64,000 nucleotides of DNA. It comes from Diprion similis (lineage: Eukaryota; Arthropoda; Insecta; Hymenoptera; Diprionidae). The notes beneath the pieces were generated by a model. It worked only from the letters and a program-made list of their open reading frames with translations, did not search any database and was not told the origin of the DNA. A program made the translations under genes and the position numbers. Below, one piece after another: positions 40,877 to 53,300 of this stretch; position 1 is the stretch's first letter; every line of letters starts with the position of its first letter. The stretch lies in contig NC_060118.1 of NCBI RefSeq assembly GCF_021155765.1, forward strand, positions 5,952,001 to 6,016,000, written 5' to 3'.

Positions 40877-41968
40877 AGATGAACAATATACTAATTTCGC
40901 TCATCCGCACTCGCTCACTGCCGAAACTTAATTAAAACTGCGCGCTCGCGGCTCTCGGGCGTAAGCTTAGAGCATAGGCACCCGCCTGCCCCCTAGTTCT
41001 TAGCGCTGAAACTATATTCAAACTATGCTCTGCATCTTCATAAGCTTCAACCGTACAGATCGCCAAAAGCGCGAACAGGTAGGTTTTTAAGTAATAAGCT
41101 AAAAATGTTAATAATTTGCTTGTACGAAAAAACGCAATGTTTCAACGGTATGGTGCAGTAACTAAATGAAACTTAATAGCTACTACAATACAACAACAAA
41201 CTCTAGCACTGGGATTTGTGGTACGAGCGTCAGTGCTCGGAGCGCTGGAATGAGTCGGCCAATCGGAGAATCCGAAACAGAGAAAAGATGTAGTGTTAAT
41301 ACTTCCCTCTCCATACCGTTTTCCACTTCCACAAAAGGGTACATTCCTCCAGCGATATGTCTTTGGTTACGCGCTATATTTTTGAATTTTGCCACACTCA
41401 TTAACCGAATCTTACATTATAATGTTTAGCACAGCCACTTATACGGGTATTGCCATAGCTGTTACCTTGAAACTCTGATCTCAATATACATAGATCAGTC
41501 CACTGGAGAATCATTATTACTAAAGCTGCTGCTCTTGGCGACATGAATTTAAATTAGTGTATCAAATTGACTTCTAAAGAGAGGGTTTGTCGTAATCGTG
41601 TCAAAAAATTACATGCAAAGACTGTAATAATATAAATGCGAATGTTAACATTACTATTAACTGTTGCTTCAGTAAGATAGTATAAGTGGGTGATATTTGA
41701 AAACCTTGGATGGAATCTTTGAATTACTCAAAACACAATTGAAGATGAAGATGGACTGGGGAAGCATATTTTATAGAAATTATTGGTAACGAAAGCATCC
41801 GCAGAACCTTTGAATATTTAACTATTTATTTCTGACCTGCTCTTCTGATTTTTTGCCAGATTTTAAAAACTGAAATTGAATTGTAATACGATACGTTTCG
41901 TCCGACGTTCGCTATATTTCGTAATTGTGCAGTGCGTTGACGTAAATGTCAGCTTCCGCTAGGTTAAA

Positions 41969-43249
41969 ATGCCGGTAGAATGGACAGAGGCGCGAATTTA
42001 CAAACTAGTGCTGTCGTACATTCGGCACGAATGCCTGTGGAAACACGATAGTGATTCGTATAATGATTTGGAGGCGCGGTACACCGCATACCTGGGGATA
42101 CTTCAAGACCTGAACATTCGTGATCTGACCGTGAACGAGGTTCGGGATAGAATAAAGCAAATAAAGCGAGCCTATCGCATGGAATTGGCAAAGATCAACG
42201 ATGCTAACTTCCGGGGATTCCCCTACAAGCCAAAAACCACCTGGTTCGAATTGCTCCACGAATTTTTACGCGTCTATATCACGGATCAGGATTCTAACAC
42301 CGTTAGTTTATTATAAGTATCAAATTTTAATCAATAATAAAAATGATTACTCTGATCAAATTACTTTTGCACATCTAGGATAGCTTACTACATGTCGAGG
42401 CGAATAATGGTGAGCCAGAAGAATTCAATTATCACGGCTCCCAATCATTGTTATGTTCGCAACGTCGCTGTGCAATAAACCAGTGTCCCAGCTGTGTTAG
42501 ATATTTTCCAACTCAACCTGGTCTGGACACATGCCCGACAAAGTTGACAAAATATGCTGCACCTTTGGAAAAGAAAATTAATCTTTCTTCGCAACATGAC
42601 TTTATCACGCAGCAGACACCTGGAGCGTTGCAATCCACGCCGAATATTAGTTCATTTTCAACTTCTGGCGATTGTCCAATAAACAGAATTCCAGATGCAG
42701 AAATACAGTCACATTTTGTAACCAATTCCGTTAAGAAACACAAGTCGCAAAAAAAGTATGGTGATGAATTTGACGCCTTTGGTAAGAAAGTGTTATAATT
42801 GTAAATCTTTAACTAACTCTTTTACTTGTAAAACACTAATTGTCATATTTGCACTAATCGTACTAGGTAAAAGTGTCGCATGCCAACTACGCGAATTATC
42901 ATTGCCACATGCGCTTCGAACTCAAACAAAAATTCAGAATCTGCTTGCCGAGGAAAGGATAAATTCTAACAAGGAGAAAGTGATTAGTAACCAAAGTGAA
43001 AAGGAAGCCACTCAACGTCACAGGCATCACAGGGATTCTCGGTGGACACAACCTTCAAGGAGTAATCATTCATCATTCATTTGCAATGCTAATTTCCGAT
43101 GCCCATCAGCTAGCGACTCGAGCTTTTCAGGGCACCCAAGTAATGCAAGACACACAAAACTTGTTGAAAGAAATCAGACAGTAAATTGCCATCCAGATAA
43201 TTGTATTGCCTCTAAAATTTCGTACAAAAAAGCTAGTCTAAAAACTTAG
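41969..43249 (+). CDS. MADF-BESS domain transcription factor-like protein
   Basis: MADF domains are Myb-like DNA-binding modules, and BESS motifs mediate protein-protein contacts. The pair is typical of insect Adf-1-like regulators. The exons are 41,969-42,301, 42,379-42,781 and 42,867-43,249, totalling 1,119 nt and 372 residues. The MADF domain spans about residues 6-95, from WTEARIYKLVLSYIRHECLW to TTWFELLHEFLR. The BESS motif at about 240-275 contains DEFDAFGKSVACQLRELS, PHALRTQTKIQNLL and AEERI, and it is created across the second splice junction, which supports the model. The middle is cysteine- and serine-containing low-complexity sequence. After the BESS motif, about 90 residues are Ser/His/Arg-rich and look weak, while another frame over 43,050-43,184 reads more like protein. 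The true C-terminus is therefore less certain. Its target is unknown. Confidence 0.85.
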
Positions 43250-44412
43250 TGGAAATTCAACTCCTGTAGTACTATTATAAGTTTCTGAGATGAGCATTCC
43301 CCGTGTCAAAATAAGGCAAAGTGACACGTTGGAAGTCTTTGAGAAGTTTCTATTCCAAAGAAGTCTGGAATCAGTGTGTTAAAATCTTTGCTGATTTGTT
43401 CACATTTGCTAAATATATTTTTTATAGTATGGTTACTTCTGATTTTCGCGTTCCTAAGTACATATCTTTGATTTTAATAGCAGTGCGATAAACAAGAATT
43501 TTGTATGTATTATATTTGTTATATGAAGTTATGAATATTTTTTTGTAAAACCATTATGTACACTATACATCAATTTCTTTTATAACACAATAATAATAAT
43601 AATCACTTTCAGTCCCTCTATATGTTTGTATGTGCCCATAAGCGAACAGTTCGTACAGGGTGAGGTAGGCATGGGTTAGTCACCACTATTATGCAACTGC
43701 AGCAATCTCAAGATATTCATTAGAAACATCCGTATTCACACAGAGGATTAGGAAAACTGTGAAAAAACTTTCCCTAAGTGTGGCAGGACCAAGTTCGAAC
43801 CTCAACTGTTCAATTCAGCGCTTGATGGATATGACCCATCATTTGAATTCAAGTCCTCCCATTTCGTAGTCTCGCATGCTATGTGCAACGCTCTTACGGT
43901 TGATTGTATCTTGTTGAGAAAATCAATTTTTTCTCTATTGAATAAGACAATTTTGACTGTGAAATTATTAGTTTGGTAAAGCGAATACCTGTGTCTCCAT
44001 CTCTGCTTAGTAGATATCCCGACTCTATATCGCAGAGCTTTCACGAAAATAATAGTTCTTTCGTTTTTAAGATATTCATGAATACACAGGTGACATGAAA
44101 TAGCAGGGATGAAAACTTTACAATTCAACTACATCCTCTATAATTCAGGATGACTGAAGGCACATAATAACAGGTTTTTCCTCCTGACTTACAATAACAG
44201 TAATTTTCTCAGTCAACCCTCACACTGTGTGATTTCATCTTGCATTTTTCATCCAGCCATCACTTGGCGTGTCCAGAAGACTCAATCTGAGAAACAGTTC
44301 AACGTGTCTCAAATGTGTTGGATTCTTTGAGAAAACTTATGATCAGTTCTCCCTTTTCCACTTCGAACACTTTCCATTTTCCTCAGTCAGTTCGTTAAAT
44401 TCATCAAGAATT
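43250..44412. other. Intergenic, MADF-BESS to odorant receptor
   Basis: This stretch holds the 3' end of the MADF-BESS gene and the upstream region of the receptor gene. A minus-strand open frame of 108 codons at 43,802-44,128 has no recognisable pattern and no supporting splice sites. I see no other feature. Confidence 0.5.
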
Positions 44413-46262
44413 ATGATCATCAAACTTGAAACCTCTCTGTGGTACATAAGCATTTTTTTAAGAGGATTATCTTTTTGGCCGCTACCCTCAGAAGCTTCAG
44501 TTGTAACAAAAACAATAAACCTTGCTCACTTTATGCTAATATTCTTTACTGCTACTTTAATGTTTCTCCAAATATTCGTATATGTCTATCAGAATTCAAT
44601 AAGCTCGCAGTTTATCGCCGAACACGTCAGTACACAGGTAACGTGTCGAATCACACATTGTAAAATATGCCACATTTACAAGTTCATCTTTTCTGCAGCT
44701 TGCATTTCTACAATTAACAATCAAGGTGGTAATGTACAGAATTCATAGAGAGAAGTTATGCAAACTCTTGATGGATGTAAATCATATGATAAAGAATGGT
44801 TCTCCACGCTTAAGAAACCATCTTGAGGGGTACGCAAGTACTTGTAACCTTGTTTACCTGACATACACAACTACAATATTCCTACTAGCTACAGATTATT
44901 TTCTGGTACCATTCTTTAAGGCTGACAAAGATCTGCCAATAACAGCATGGTATCCTTTCGACTACAAACAATCAACCTTTTACTATAGTATTGCTTATTT
45001 ACATCAACTGTGCGTCATTGTCATGTCTTGGCTTTGCTCCGGAGTAGATGTGACTTTTGGTCTCCTCGTATTTTGTTGCTGTGCACGATACAAAGTCATG
45101 CAAGATATATTAAAAAGTTTGAACCAGTCGGAAATGGAGTCGATGAAGTATGAAGAAAACCACGGAAAAAATGAATGTAATGATAAACCGATTGTGGCAT
45201 ACAACAAAAAAATAAAAAAATTAGTGGACCTGCATTGTCGAGTGTTCAAGTGAGTGGATCTTTTTAGAATTTGTATTACCTTTTCAGGATTATTTCAACA
45301 CGTAAAACAATTATTTTTTCCACAGTTCAATACGGGACATAAATGATATACATACATGGATATTACTGGTACTATTTCTTACATCTGTAATAATGATATG
45401 TTGCGCTGGATTACAAATTACAAACGTAAGTTTTTTCAAAGAGTCATAAATATATAACATAAATAACATAACTGAATTACATTATACTGTGCTTGGTATT
45501 GCTTATTATATCATGTCAAGAAAATGGTTCTGAAGTTTTTGACACAAGTTGCTTTATCCCCTTTATGGCATGGATTTAAAGTAAAAATTTTCAACAGTTT
45601 CGTGACAGCATATGAATAAGTATATTATATGTATACTCCTTGACTTTATTATCAGTTCAATGTGAACATGAACAGTTGCCCATGATTGACACACTCTCTG
45701 TTTATTGTCTTACAAAGGTAGCTGAACAATCACTCAATTCGAAATTTACATTCTCTTGTCTGGTATGCTGTGTTCTACTGGAATTACTCTTTTACTTTGT
45801 GCCAGGTGATATCCTCGTCACTGAGGTGAGCATAATCAAATCATTAAATACATTACAATCGAATATGGTTAATTTTGCATACTCAAGATATTACTTCTAC
45901 TGTACTTGCTGTATTCGTGACCATAAGTAAACATTCGTTATATTTTTAGGCGAATGCTGTAGGGTTGGCAGCCTATTGTAGTTCGTGGGAATCAATGCCA
46001 CCCAACCATCGAAAATCTATCTTTTCAATTATGTTGCGCTGCGCAGCACTACCAAAACTACAGGGCGCACGAGTGAAGCCTCTTATTCTACAAAATTATG
46101 GTTCTGTGAGTTTGAAATAATTCAACACAGTACAATCAATATTGTATAAGTTGACCCCAACTGTTCATGTATACATTAAATTTGTGTTTCTAGCTTTTGG
46201 CCACTACAGCTTCTTACTTCACATCTTTACAAGCTATTGCTGGAGTTGATGCATCGAAATAA
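44413..46262 (+). CDS. Insect odorant receptor (7tm_6 family)
   Basis: Odorant receptors are ligand-gated channels that pair with the coreceptor Orco in olfactory neuron membranes. The exons are 44,413-44,637, 44,699-45,249, 45,326-45,425, 45,718-45,825, 45,950-46,105 and 46,194-46,262. They total 1,209 nt, or 402 residues, the usual length for the family. Hydrophobic segments include HFMLIFFTATLMFLQIFVYV, VYLTYTTTIFLL, HQLCVIVMSWLC, DVTFGLLVFCC, WILLVLFLTSVIMICCAGL and FSCLVCCVLLELLFYFVPGD. The last exons carry the family's LKTSYSYFTLL-type ending, here LLATTASYFTSLQAIAG. The preceding TE/ANAVGLAAYCSSWESMP junction matches the usual S.AVxxAxYxSxWY region. The acceptor of exon 4 (45,718) was chosen on phase and a pyrimidine run. 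No sibling copy is in the window, so its ligand and subfamily cannot be stated. Confidence 0.88.
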
Positions 46263-46416
46263 CTGTAAAATTACAAGTCATGGTTCTTATGAGTCTTAAA
46301 TTGTTGTTTTATTGTGGTTTGCAAATAGCAAATTATTAGGCATTTGTATTATAAAAAATAGACTGCCTTATATATCGACATATACGAATAAGTGTTCATT
46401 GTTGAATCAAGATCAT

Positions 46417-48383
46417 TCAATTACTTGTGGTTTTCATATCTAAGTAAGCACCAGCGATTAAATCATCTTGTTGAACACCCAGTTTGGCCATCAATTCATT
46501 AGCTATTTTTTGTCCATCTTCCAGCGACTGGTCATCGGTAAGGACCACCTAACATTGTGCAATGACTGTGGTTATTACAAAGAAGGGTTTATACAGTATG
46601 TGTACGTTTATATCCCCATAATACGAACGTATCACAATCAACAGATATGCACGAGTACAATTTTGTATTTATACTATTGACACGTAACTAGAAATACCGT
46701 TATCAACTCAATTGGTATTCATTCTTAATTGAAGTGTTTCACTCAACATTGTGATTATGTAATAGTTAGACAGTTTATCTCGAGGGTGGGTTCATGCGAT
46801 TAATTAGTTAGTGATAAACTTCGGTTAATTCTTTTTTCTACGACTCAATTAATCAAAAATTTAGTTTTGCCGTTTTTCCAATCGATTGGTTAAACTGTAT
46901 TTCCAATTATTCGATTAATAGAGCTCTTAATTAATCAAAGTACCAGCTTTTTCAATCAATCCTACAGCCCAACGCGAGGGTCAATTTCACTTGAAAAATT
47001 GAACGACTAGTTTCAAGACTTTGAATGGCATTTTTGTGTGAATTATATATTAAAAAGCTGCAATGTTTCTTATACAATACATCAAAATACTTCGAAGTGT
47101 TTATAAAGAGAATAAGGCTGAATTCGGAATATCAAGTATCTTGATGATACAATTCATCCGTACGTACCTCAAGTTCCATAAAATCACCCAAACCATCTAC
47201 ATTGTCGATATGGACTCTGGTTTGACCGACAAGGTACAGCACCCTGAGCTTTTGGATTATACCGATAACTCCGTTAGAGTTTTTCAGTACTTCTGCTATG
47301 CCTTGGACATCTGCTTTGCACACTGTAGTTTTAGAAAAGTTACTGAGCTTCGGGCCTTCGGTATCTGGTCTGTCATAGTAAATGAGATCCCCAGAACCAT
47401 CCTATCAATAATAGATACAGGTATCATTCTAAGAGGTTTATTCATTTGTCAATAAAAAAAGAAGAAAAATCGAATTAATTATTTGATGTGAATGTTTGTA
47501 GACGTGTCTATAATTACATTTGCTTTAATTAATTCTTGTTACTACTGGTGAAGTTGCTCAAAGATATTCAACAATTAAATTTAATTGAAGAAGCTTTGTC
47601 ATTCATTGATAAATTGCTCGCTGAAATAAGTTTAAGTCATATTTGTGAAACTGGACGTAAAGAAATCATGAGTTAGCTAAAAAGAACTAATCTACTGTAA
47701 ATTTCAGACATCGTGGATCCTATATAGCATCGAAAGAATTGAGACACGTGTAAAAACAAATTTAAAAAAAATTCGATTTACAACTGTATATGTATTTTTC
47801 ATATTGCATACTGGAAGGGGCGTGTTTGATTAGTTTCAAAAATTATTCCAATAAGTCGAAGACTTATTCATACTCTTAAGTGAAAAAATGTATGAGACTA
47901 CTTCAAATATGCTTTGACAACGACAGATTGATCTCAAAAGCGTTGCAATATTTTATCCAGGTCGATGGTTTGAAATTTCAAAATGATCGAGTGGACGCTA
48001 ACGCTAACGGTCGCGTCACGTTCGAAATTCGTAATGTTCGATGCATGTATTTTTAAAAGCGCTTTAGTTCAACCGGCAAATGAAAGAAGAATAAGCGACG
48101 TATGTTTATATGTATGTACAGTAACGTTCATCACTGAAAGATTCAATGTCAGTGTGATAACTGATTATCACCAAATTGCTATCAGTCTAAACATTTGGGG
48201 TTAAGAATTTTGTAAACAATAAATTTTTACTTCAAATTTTCGTAGTTTCAGGCGGCCGATTGGCACTCTGAAGAATGTATCGTGCTGTTTGATTACAGTT
48301 CCCTGGGAATTACTCAGGATTTTCGCTTTTGACGTGATGTCCTCTCTGTCTCGTATTTTAGCTTTGATTTCCACGTTCCGCAT
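46417..48383 (-). CDS. CYTH-domain (CyaB/thiamine triphosphatase-like) protein
   Basis: CYTH proteins bind triphosphate groups in a tunnel of acidic and basic side chains. Known members are class IV adenylate cyclases, thiamine triphosphatases and polyphosphatases. The exons, in gene order, are 48,383-48,231, 47,401-47,168 and 46,548-46,417, totalling 519 nt and 172 residues, all phase 0. Seen: MRNVEIKAKI at the start (CYTH signature strand), DTFFRVPIGRLKLRKFE, GSGDLIYYDRPD, and RVHIDNVDGLGDFMELE near residue 120. The substrate is unknown; in animals this subgroup is not adenylate cyclase by default. An in-frame ATG at 48,485 would add 34 residues rich in Arg, Ser and hydrophobics, which look like a mitochondrial targeting peptide. 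I chose the inner ATG because the domain begins there. The gene is tail-to-tail with the odorant receptor, their stop codons only 154 bp apart. Confidence 0.88.
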
Positions 48384-48607
48384 CGTGCGATTTTCATTTG
48401 TTAAGGAAGCACTGACTGGAAACCGACTAAGTAAACTAAGTTGCCGAAACACGCTTTTCGTTCTCGCGAAAAATGGATACACCATAATTATTCGCACTCG
48501 TTCTACCGGCCAATCAGCGTGTTCTGAATGATCTAAGGATGCTTACATATCCTGTTCCTGTCCAGACTCGCGGGTAATTCGAAACAAATCATTCATGTTC
48601 CGTTTCA

Positions 48608-48650
48608 CCGTTGACTGAAAACGACTGAAGATATATTCTTCAGTCAACGG
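48608..48650. repeat. 12-bp perfect inverted repeat
   Basis: CCGTTGACTGAA (48,608-48,619) and TTCAGTCAACGG (48,639-48,650) are exact complements with a 19-bp loop. A third, partial copy of the core, gactgaa, lies within the loop. It is upstream of the CYTH gene. Confidence 0.8.
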
Positions 48651-50283
48651 TTCGACCCAAAAACAAAAACGAAGCTACAAATTCAAACCTGATTTAAACA
48701 GCGTTTGTCAATTTTCATATTTCTCTTTTTCAGAAATCTAATTCCCCGGTAGTGAAATTTCGATATTTTAATATTTTCAATTCCTTTAAAAAATTCTTTC
48801 AATATCCTCGCATTAGACGAAATCTAGTGTGCTGATGGGTAATTGCAATTTTTTTTACGCAAGTAGCAAAAATATCGAGATCGAATGTAATAAAAGAGGC
48901 AGTTATTTTAAATTTTTTTCCTTTTTTTTGACAACCGAAAGATGGTTAAAGATGATTGAGCCTAAAAGATGGTCTTTGCATGAATCCTGAAAATACAATG
49001 CAAAATTGAGAAGAACAGTGGATTATTCAAAATATCACGTTAGAATGAGTCAAGAATACTAAAAAAAATGACTCATAAATATGGAAAAAAGGGATTTCAA
49101 TTTTTTTCCAAAACGAAGACATCCATTGTTCATATATAGCTGTTTAGAGTCCAACAACAAATTACTGTGTCAGCCTAAATATTGCTAAAAAAAAAAAATT
49201 GAACTGGAAAGTCTTCAACATCTTTGGTCTCCACCTTATCAAAAATTTTAATATGCATTCCCATAAACTTTTCATGCATTGATTGTTCCTATTCTTTAAG
49301 GGCCAAAAGTAAGTAGCGAAATGCCTGTATAATACTATGCAGAAACGTCGGGCTTAGATATTCCAGTAGCATTCCCCTTTCATCTGGTCTTAGAATAGGA
49401 AGATAATTTATTCGTAGCGAATTGACTTATAAGCGTGATAATGCAAATGCCAATTTAGCAAAGAAAGAGATAGGCAGACTAAAGTTAGAAAGTTCAAGAG
49501 ATGTGATGAATATTGAATTTTTCACTCTCTGTAACACTACGCGGTTCTTTGCAGTATACCACTAACAAACCCACTTAGATTATGTTCTTTGATAAGTAGT
49601 TCGAAACCAGGAAATGGTTTATTGATTGCGAGTGAAGAAAACAGTTAATCAGTCTTCAGTGATGATAAAAAAATTTCCAGTTCTAATATGTACACGATGT
49701 CACTCGAAAAGTCACTCCATGTGCAGGTGTGGTCGAAACAAAACACATCGAATCATTATGAAATGAGTTTAATTTAAACATTATACAGCCTGTGACAAAA
49801 ACGAAACATTCTTGTCAATTACGCTTACTGCAGTTCAATTGATTTGTTGAGTCAATTTTTTTTTTTCCTCTTTAAATGTTGCATACATTTTCTTCCCCCC
49901 CTTTTTTAATTTTTTTTTTTCTTCTTGACTGCTTTTCATAACTCAATAATAATAATTATTACATTATCTTTAATTGTAATAGCAGAATATTAATTAATAT
50001 TATTATTATTATGTATATCAGACAGATTCACACAACGTTCACAATATGAAAAAAAATGTTTCCACTCGTTTGCTACGCCCTTCCTTGTAATCAATCGAAG
50101 CCTGTACCCATCAATCAATCCTTCACATCCCCCCCTCCCCTCTTGCTGAATAATAAATGTATGTAGCATGATATCCAATAATAATTGGTTGAAGAGTGAA
50201 TAATATGTAAAAGGTGAACCCCTGAAACGTTTGATGGTAGAGTACAGAGCGATATATGGGGTAAGGGATTTTTTTGTTTCTTC

Positions 50284-50289
50284 TTTATT
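50284..50289 (-). terminator. Possible cofilin polyadenylation signal
   Basis: TTTATT on the plus strand reads AATAAA on the coding strand, 42 nt past the cofilin stop. Longer 3' ends reaching towards 49,900 are also likely. Confidence 0.3.
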
Positions 50290-50331
50290 TAATAATAATT
50301 ATTATTTTTTGGGTTATTGGAATTAGTCTTT

Positions 50332-53300
50332 TTAATTCCGGTCATTGGCTCGAAGTTTCTCTTCAACGGCCTCTTCGGATGCTTCTGCTAGGTCCGTTGC
50401 TTGAACAGACTTGTGCACACCAACCAAAGACTTTTTCAGGGCGTCAAATGAGCTAGAGTACAACATCTTCTTCTTAACTCTAGCAGTATCGGGGCACCAC
50501 GACATCAGGAAAAGTTTTTGTTTCTTGGAAGCCTAGTGCGGACAAAGAAATAAAAATATATTTAGTGATTACTGTGCATCGGTAACGTAAATTCAAACGG
50601 TATTTTCAATGTAAAATTAATATATCTTATGATCACATTCGTCACATCGCAGGATAGAATATAAATATCGATAACGTAACTGTGAAGCAACATTACCACA
50701 ACATGCTAATAATTTTAGATTCGACTCTGATTCTACTTGTAATATTGTTAGACACAAGTATTGTACAATTGGCATGTTGTCCAAATTATGCACACAATAT
50801 GAAACCGTGTGAAATGATGCCTCGATTAACAAAATATAAACCACTTTTAATTGCTTATAATCATCGGGTTTTGGCTTTGCTTTTTATAGCAATAAATTAA
50901 TCAAGAATTGTAAAAAATAAAAAAATTTTCAACCACAACCATATCGCTACTAAATAGTCTTACTCAGAATAAAAAGCTGAAAACTAAAATATGATAATAT
51001 TGGCTACACTTATCTTGTTAATTCGACAATCGTAGCAAAGGAAACGACAAATACCATGCGATTATGAAAACAAATTATTATTATAACAATGTTATGCAAA
51101 AATTATCTTGAATAAATAGAAATTTTCAACTTGTCGTTGAATGAGGCTTTACCTCTGAGGTTCCCTGACATTGATGGGTATATTCAAAATCGAATAGACC
51201 ATAACGGCATTCTTCAGGACCGCCCTTTTGAAGATCTTCGAGGAAAGCATCGTAGGTTGCTTCTCGGGGTGCAATCACTTCTACGTCGATCTGCTTCTCA
51301 TCTTTGATATGGAAGATTACATACCGATGTTTCTTGTCCTTCTTTATTTCCTCGTACGTCGTCTTGCAGGCGTCTGCTACAGTCACACCAGATGCCTGCA
51401 ATCATCGATCACATTATTTTATTATTTACTCGTTTATTCATTTTTACTTAAATGAATAAGGCAAAATATTCCCTGTAGCATAATGAAACATTGTTTTTCA
51501 TATTCCCCACCAAAAACAAAGAAGAAGAAGAAGAAGAAGAGCAGTGGTAAGTTATCAGTTAGAGATTAGTCAGTTGCGGTAATTCTTGGAAAAGCGGACA
51601 GAAACTTTTCGAAAAATAGTCTTTTGAATCATTTGGTCTTTTTTTTTAATCATTACTTTAGTTCATTTTAATTCACTGAAAAAAAATCAATCATTGTCAT
51701 CTAATTGATTTACGTCAATACCGATGACGTTACAGTTCATAACATTAACGTAACTGTGCATTCGTTTACTTTTTAAAGAAAAAATCTTCATTTCTCAACA
51801 TTAAGATTGTTGAAAATTTAACAAATTATTATGAAACAACAAAACATATTTATATTTTGAAAACTCATCAACTCCTTCAGTCATTTCAAAGCTGTAAAAT
51901 AGGGATTTTTGATTTAATTTATCATGTAACGTTCAACAATACTAAGTTTATCTTCGTTTTTATCACGATTTCTATCACATGTTTACGTAATATATCATTG
52001 AAATATACGATAAACGCTGAAAGTTCAATTTCCGCTTTTTTAATTGATTATACCTATGTTTATACCGACGATCTTTAACCACGCCCAAACAGAGAAAATA
52101 CTGAAAATTGTTCTTCAATTTCGCTAATCAAGCATTCGTTCAAATTTATATTGTGAAGTAAAGAAATAAAAAAAACTCGAATTTTATTAATTTACGCTAA
52201 GCGTAATAAAGAAACTCCAGATTCCTTGATAAATTACTGCATTCATGTGTGTTCTGGAAATAACAATGGAAAATTAAAAAAAAAATGGCATATCAGCAGT
52301 CGGTATACAACATAATTTAACAACTTTTAGCAATGTAAAATATTTCCGAACGCCGGATGACGCAGGACAAGCATTGCGCGTTGTGACAATTCCTATCAAA
52401 TTACTGCCAGACCCCGAGCTAGAATCTACGTATGTACAACGTACACATGAATAGATAGATGTATACGTGCATACAAAGCCACCGCTAAAGGATCAGCGAT
52501 CTTTATTAATGGGATACCAAATACGGTCAAGTTTCGAAGGTCATCGACACACGGCGCACGCGAATAAAATTTTGCAATCAGGTTCATCGTCTAGTTTATG
52601 CCGCGTACTTAGAGTGCGTTCCGAAACTAACTGGCAGCGCTAAAAACTCCCTAGAACAGAAGCACAGCTGGTCACGAACTCGGCAGCATAAAAGCGATAA
52701 ACAAGAAAAAAAAGTTTTCAAAAGCACTGGGAGCTAATATTAGAACCCACCCTAAGAGTGAGTTCCGAAACTCCCTAGGACAGAGTTCGAGTTAGACACG
52801 AACTCGGCAGCCTAAAAGCGATAAAGAAACAATAGAAAAAAAAAGTTGTCCAAAGCACTGGGAGCTAATATCGGAACGCACTCTTAGAGTGAATTCCGAA
52901 ACTCTCTAGGACAGAGTCACCAACTCGATAGCGTAAATGTGATAAAGAAACAAAAACAAAAGAAAAAAAAAAAAAAATGATGAAAGGTTATAGTTATAGG
53001 TAGATGAGCAAAAAAATGTAAAGAGTGTAATTGATAATTACGCGGAACGGTTGTGAAATCGTAAAAACAAAATAGATCCAGGAATGGAAATTGCCGAGTA
53101 TATGTATGATTATTTTTCGTAAAGCGAGTGATAGAACCTGTGGTTAACGCCTGCTTCTACAGTTTCTCAAGAGGGATGAGAAAATAACTTTGGAAATAGA
53201 TCGTTCGTTTCTCTTTTAGCGTCAAATTCCCGCGTGGGAAGGTTTTATTTTTGTTTGTCTACCTACTTCTAGTCCAGCCAGTCCGTCGTCTTTCGCACGT

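Larger units (their letters stand above)
39757..41968. other. Divergent intergenic region, XPD to MADF-BESS gene
   Basis: This 2.2-kb region separates the starts of XPD (-) and the MADF-BESS gene (+). It holds the XPD promoter, a GC-rich motif cluster at 40,505-40,640 and a GC-rich foldback at 40,759-40,876. From 41,000 to 41,968 I see only ordinary AT-rich DNA and no protein with a known pattern. Confidence 0.6.
48486..50331. other. Intergenic, CYTH start to cofilin end
   Basis: This AT-rich region includes a 12-bp perfect inverted repeat at 48,608-48,650 and T- and C-rich tracts around 49,850-50,150. The latter probably belong to the 3' untranslated region of the cofilin gene on the minus strand. 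No exon is visible. Confidence 0.55.

Noticed and set aside
42005-42259. Minus-strand open frames opposite the MADF exon.
   Set aside because: They are reverse shadows of the MADF coding exon.
43802-44128. A minus-strand open frame of 108 codons between the MADF-BESS gene and the receptor.
   Set aside because: No recognisable domain, no splice context and no start support.
45640-45717. An earlier acceptor (ttatcag, about 45,656) for receptor exon 4.
   Set aside because: It gives the wrong phase after exon 3 and an immediate stop; the acceptor at 45,717 keeps phase 0.
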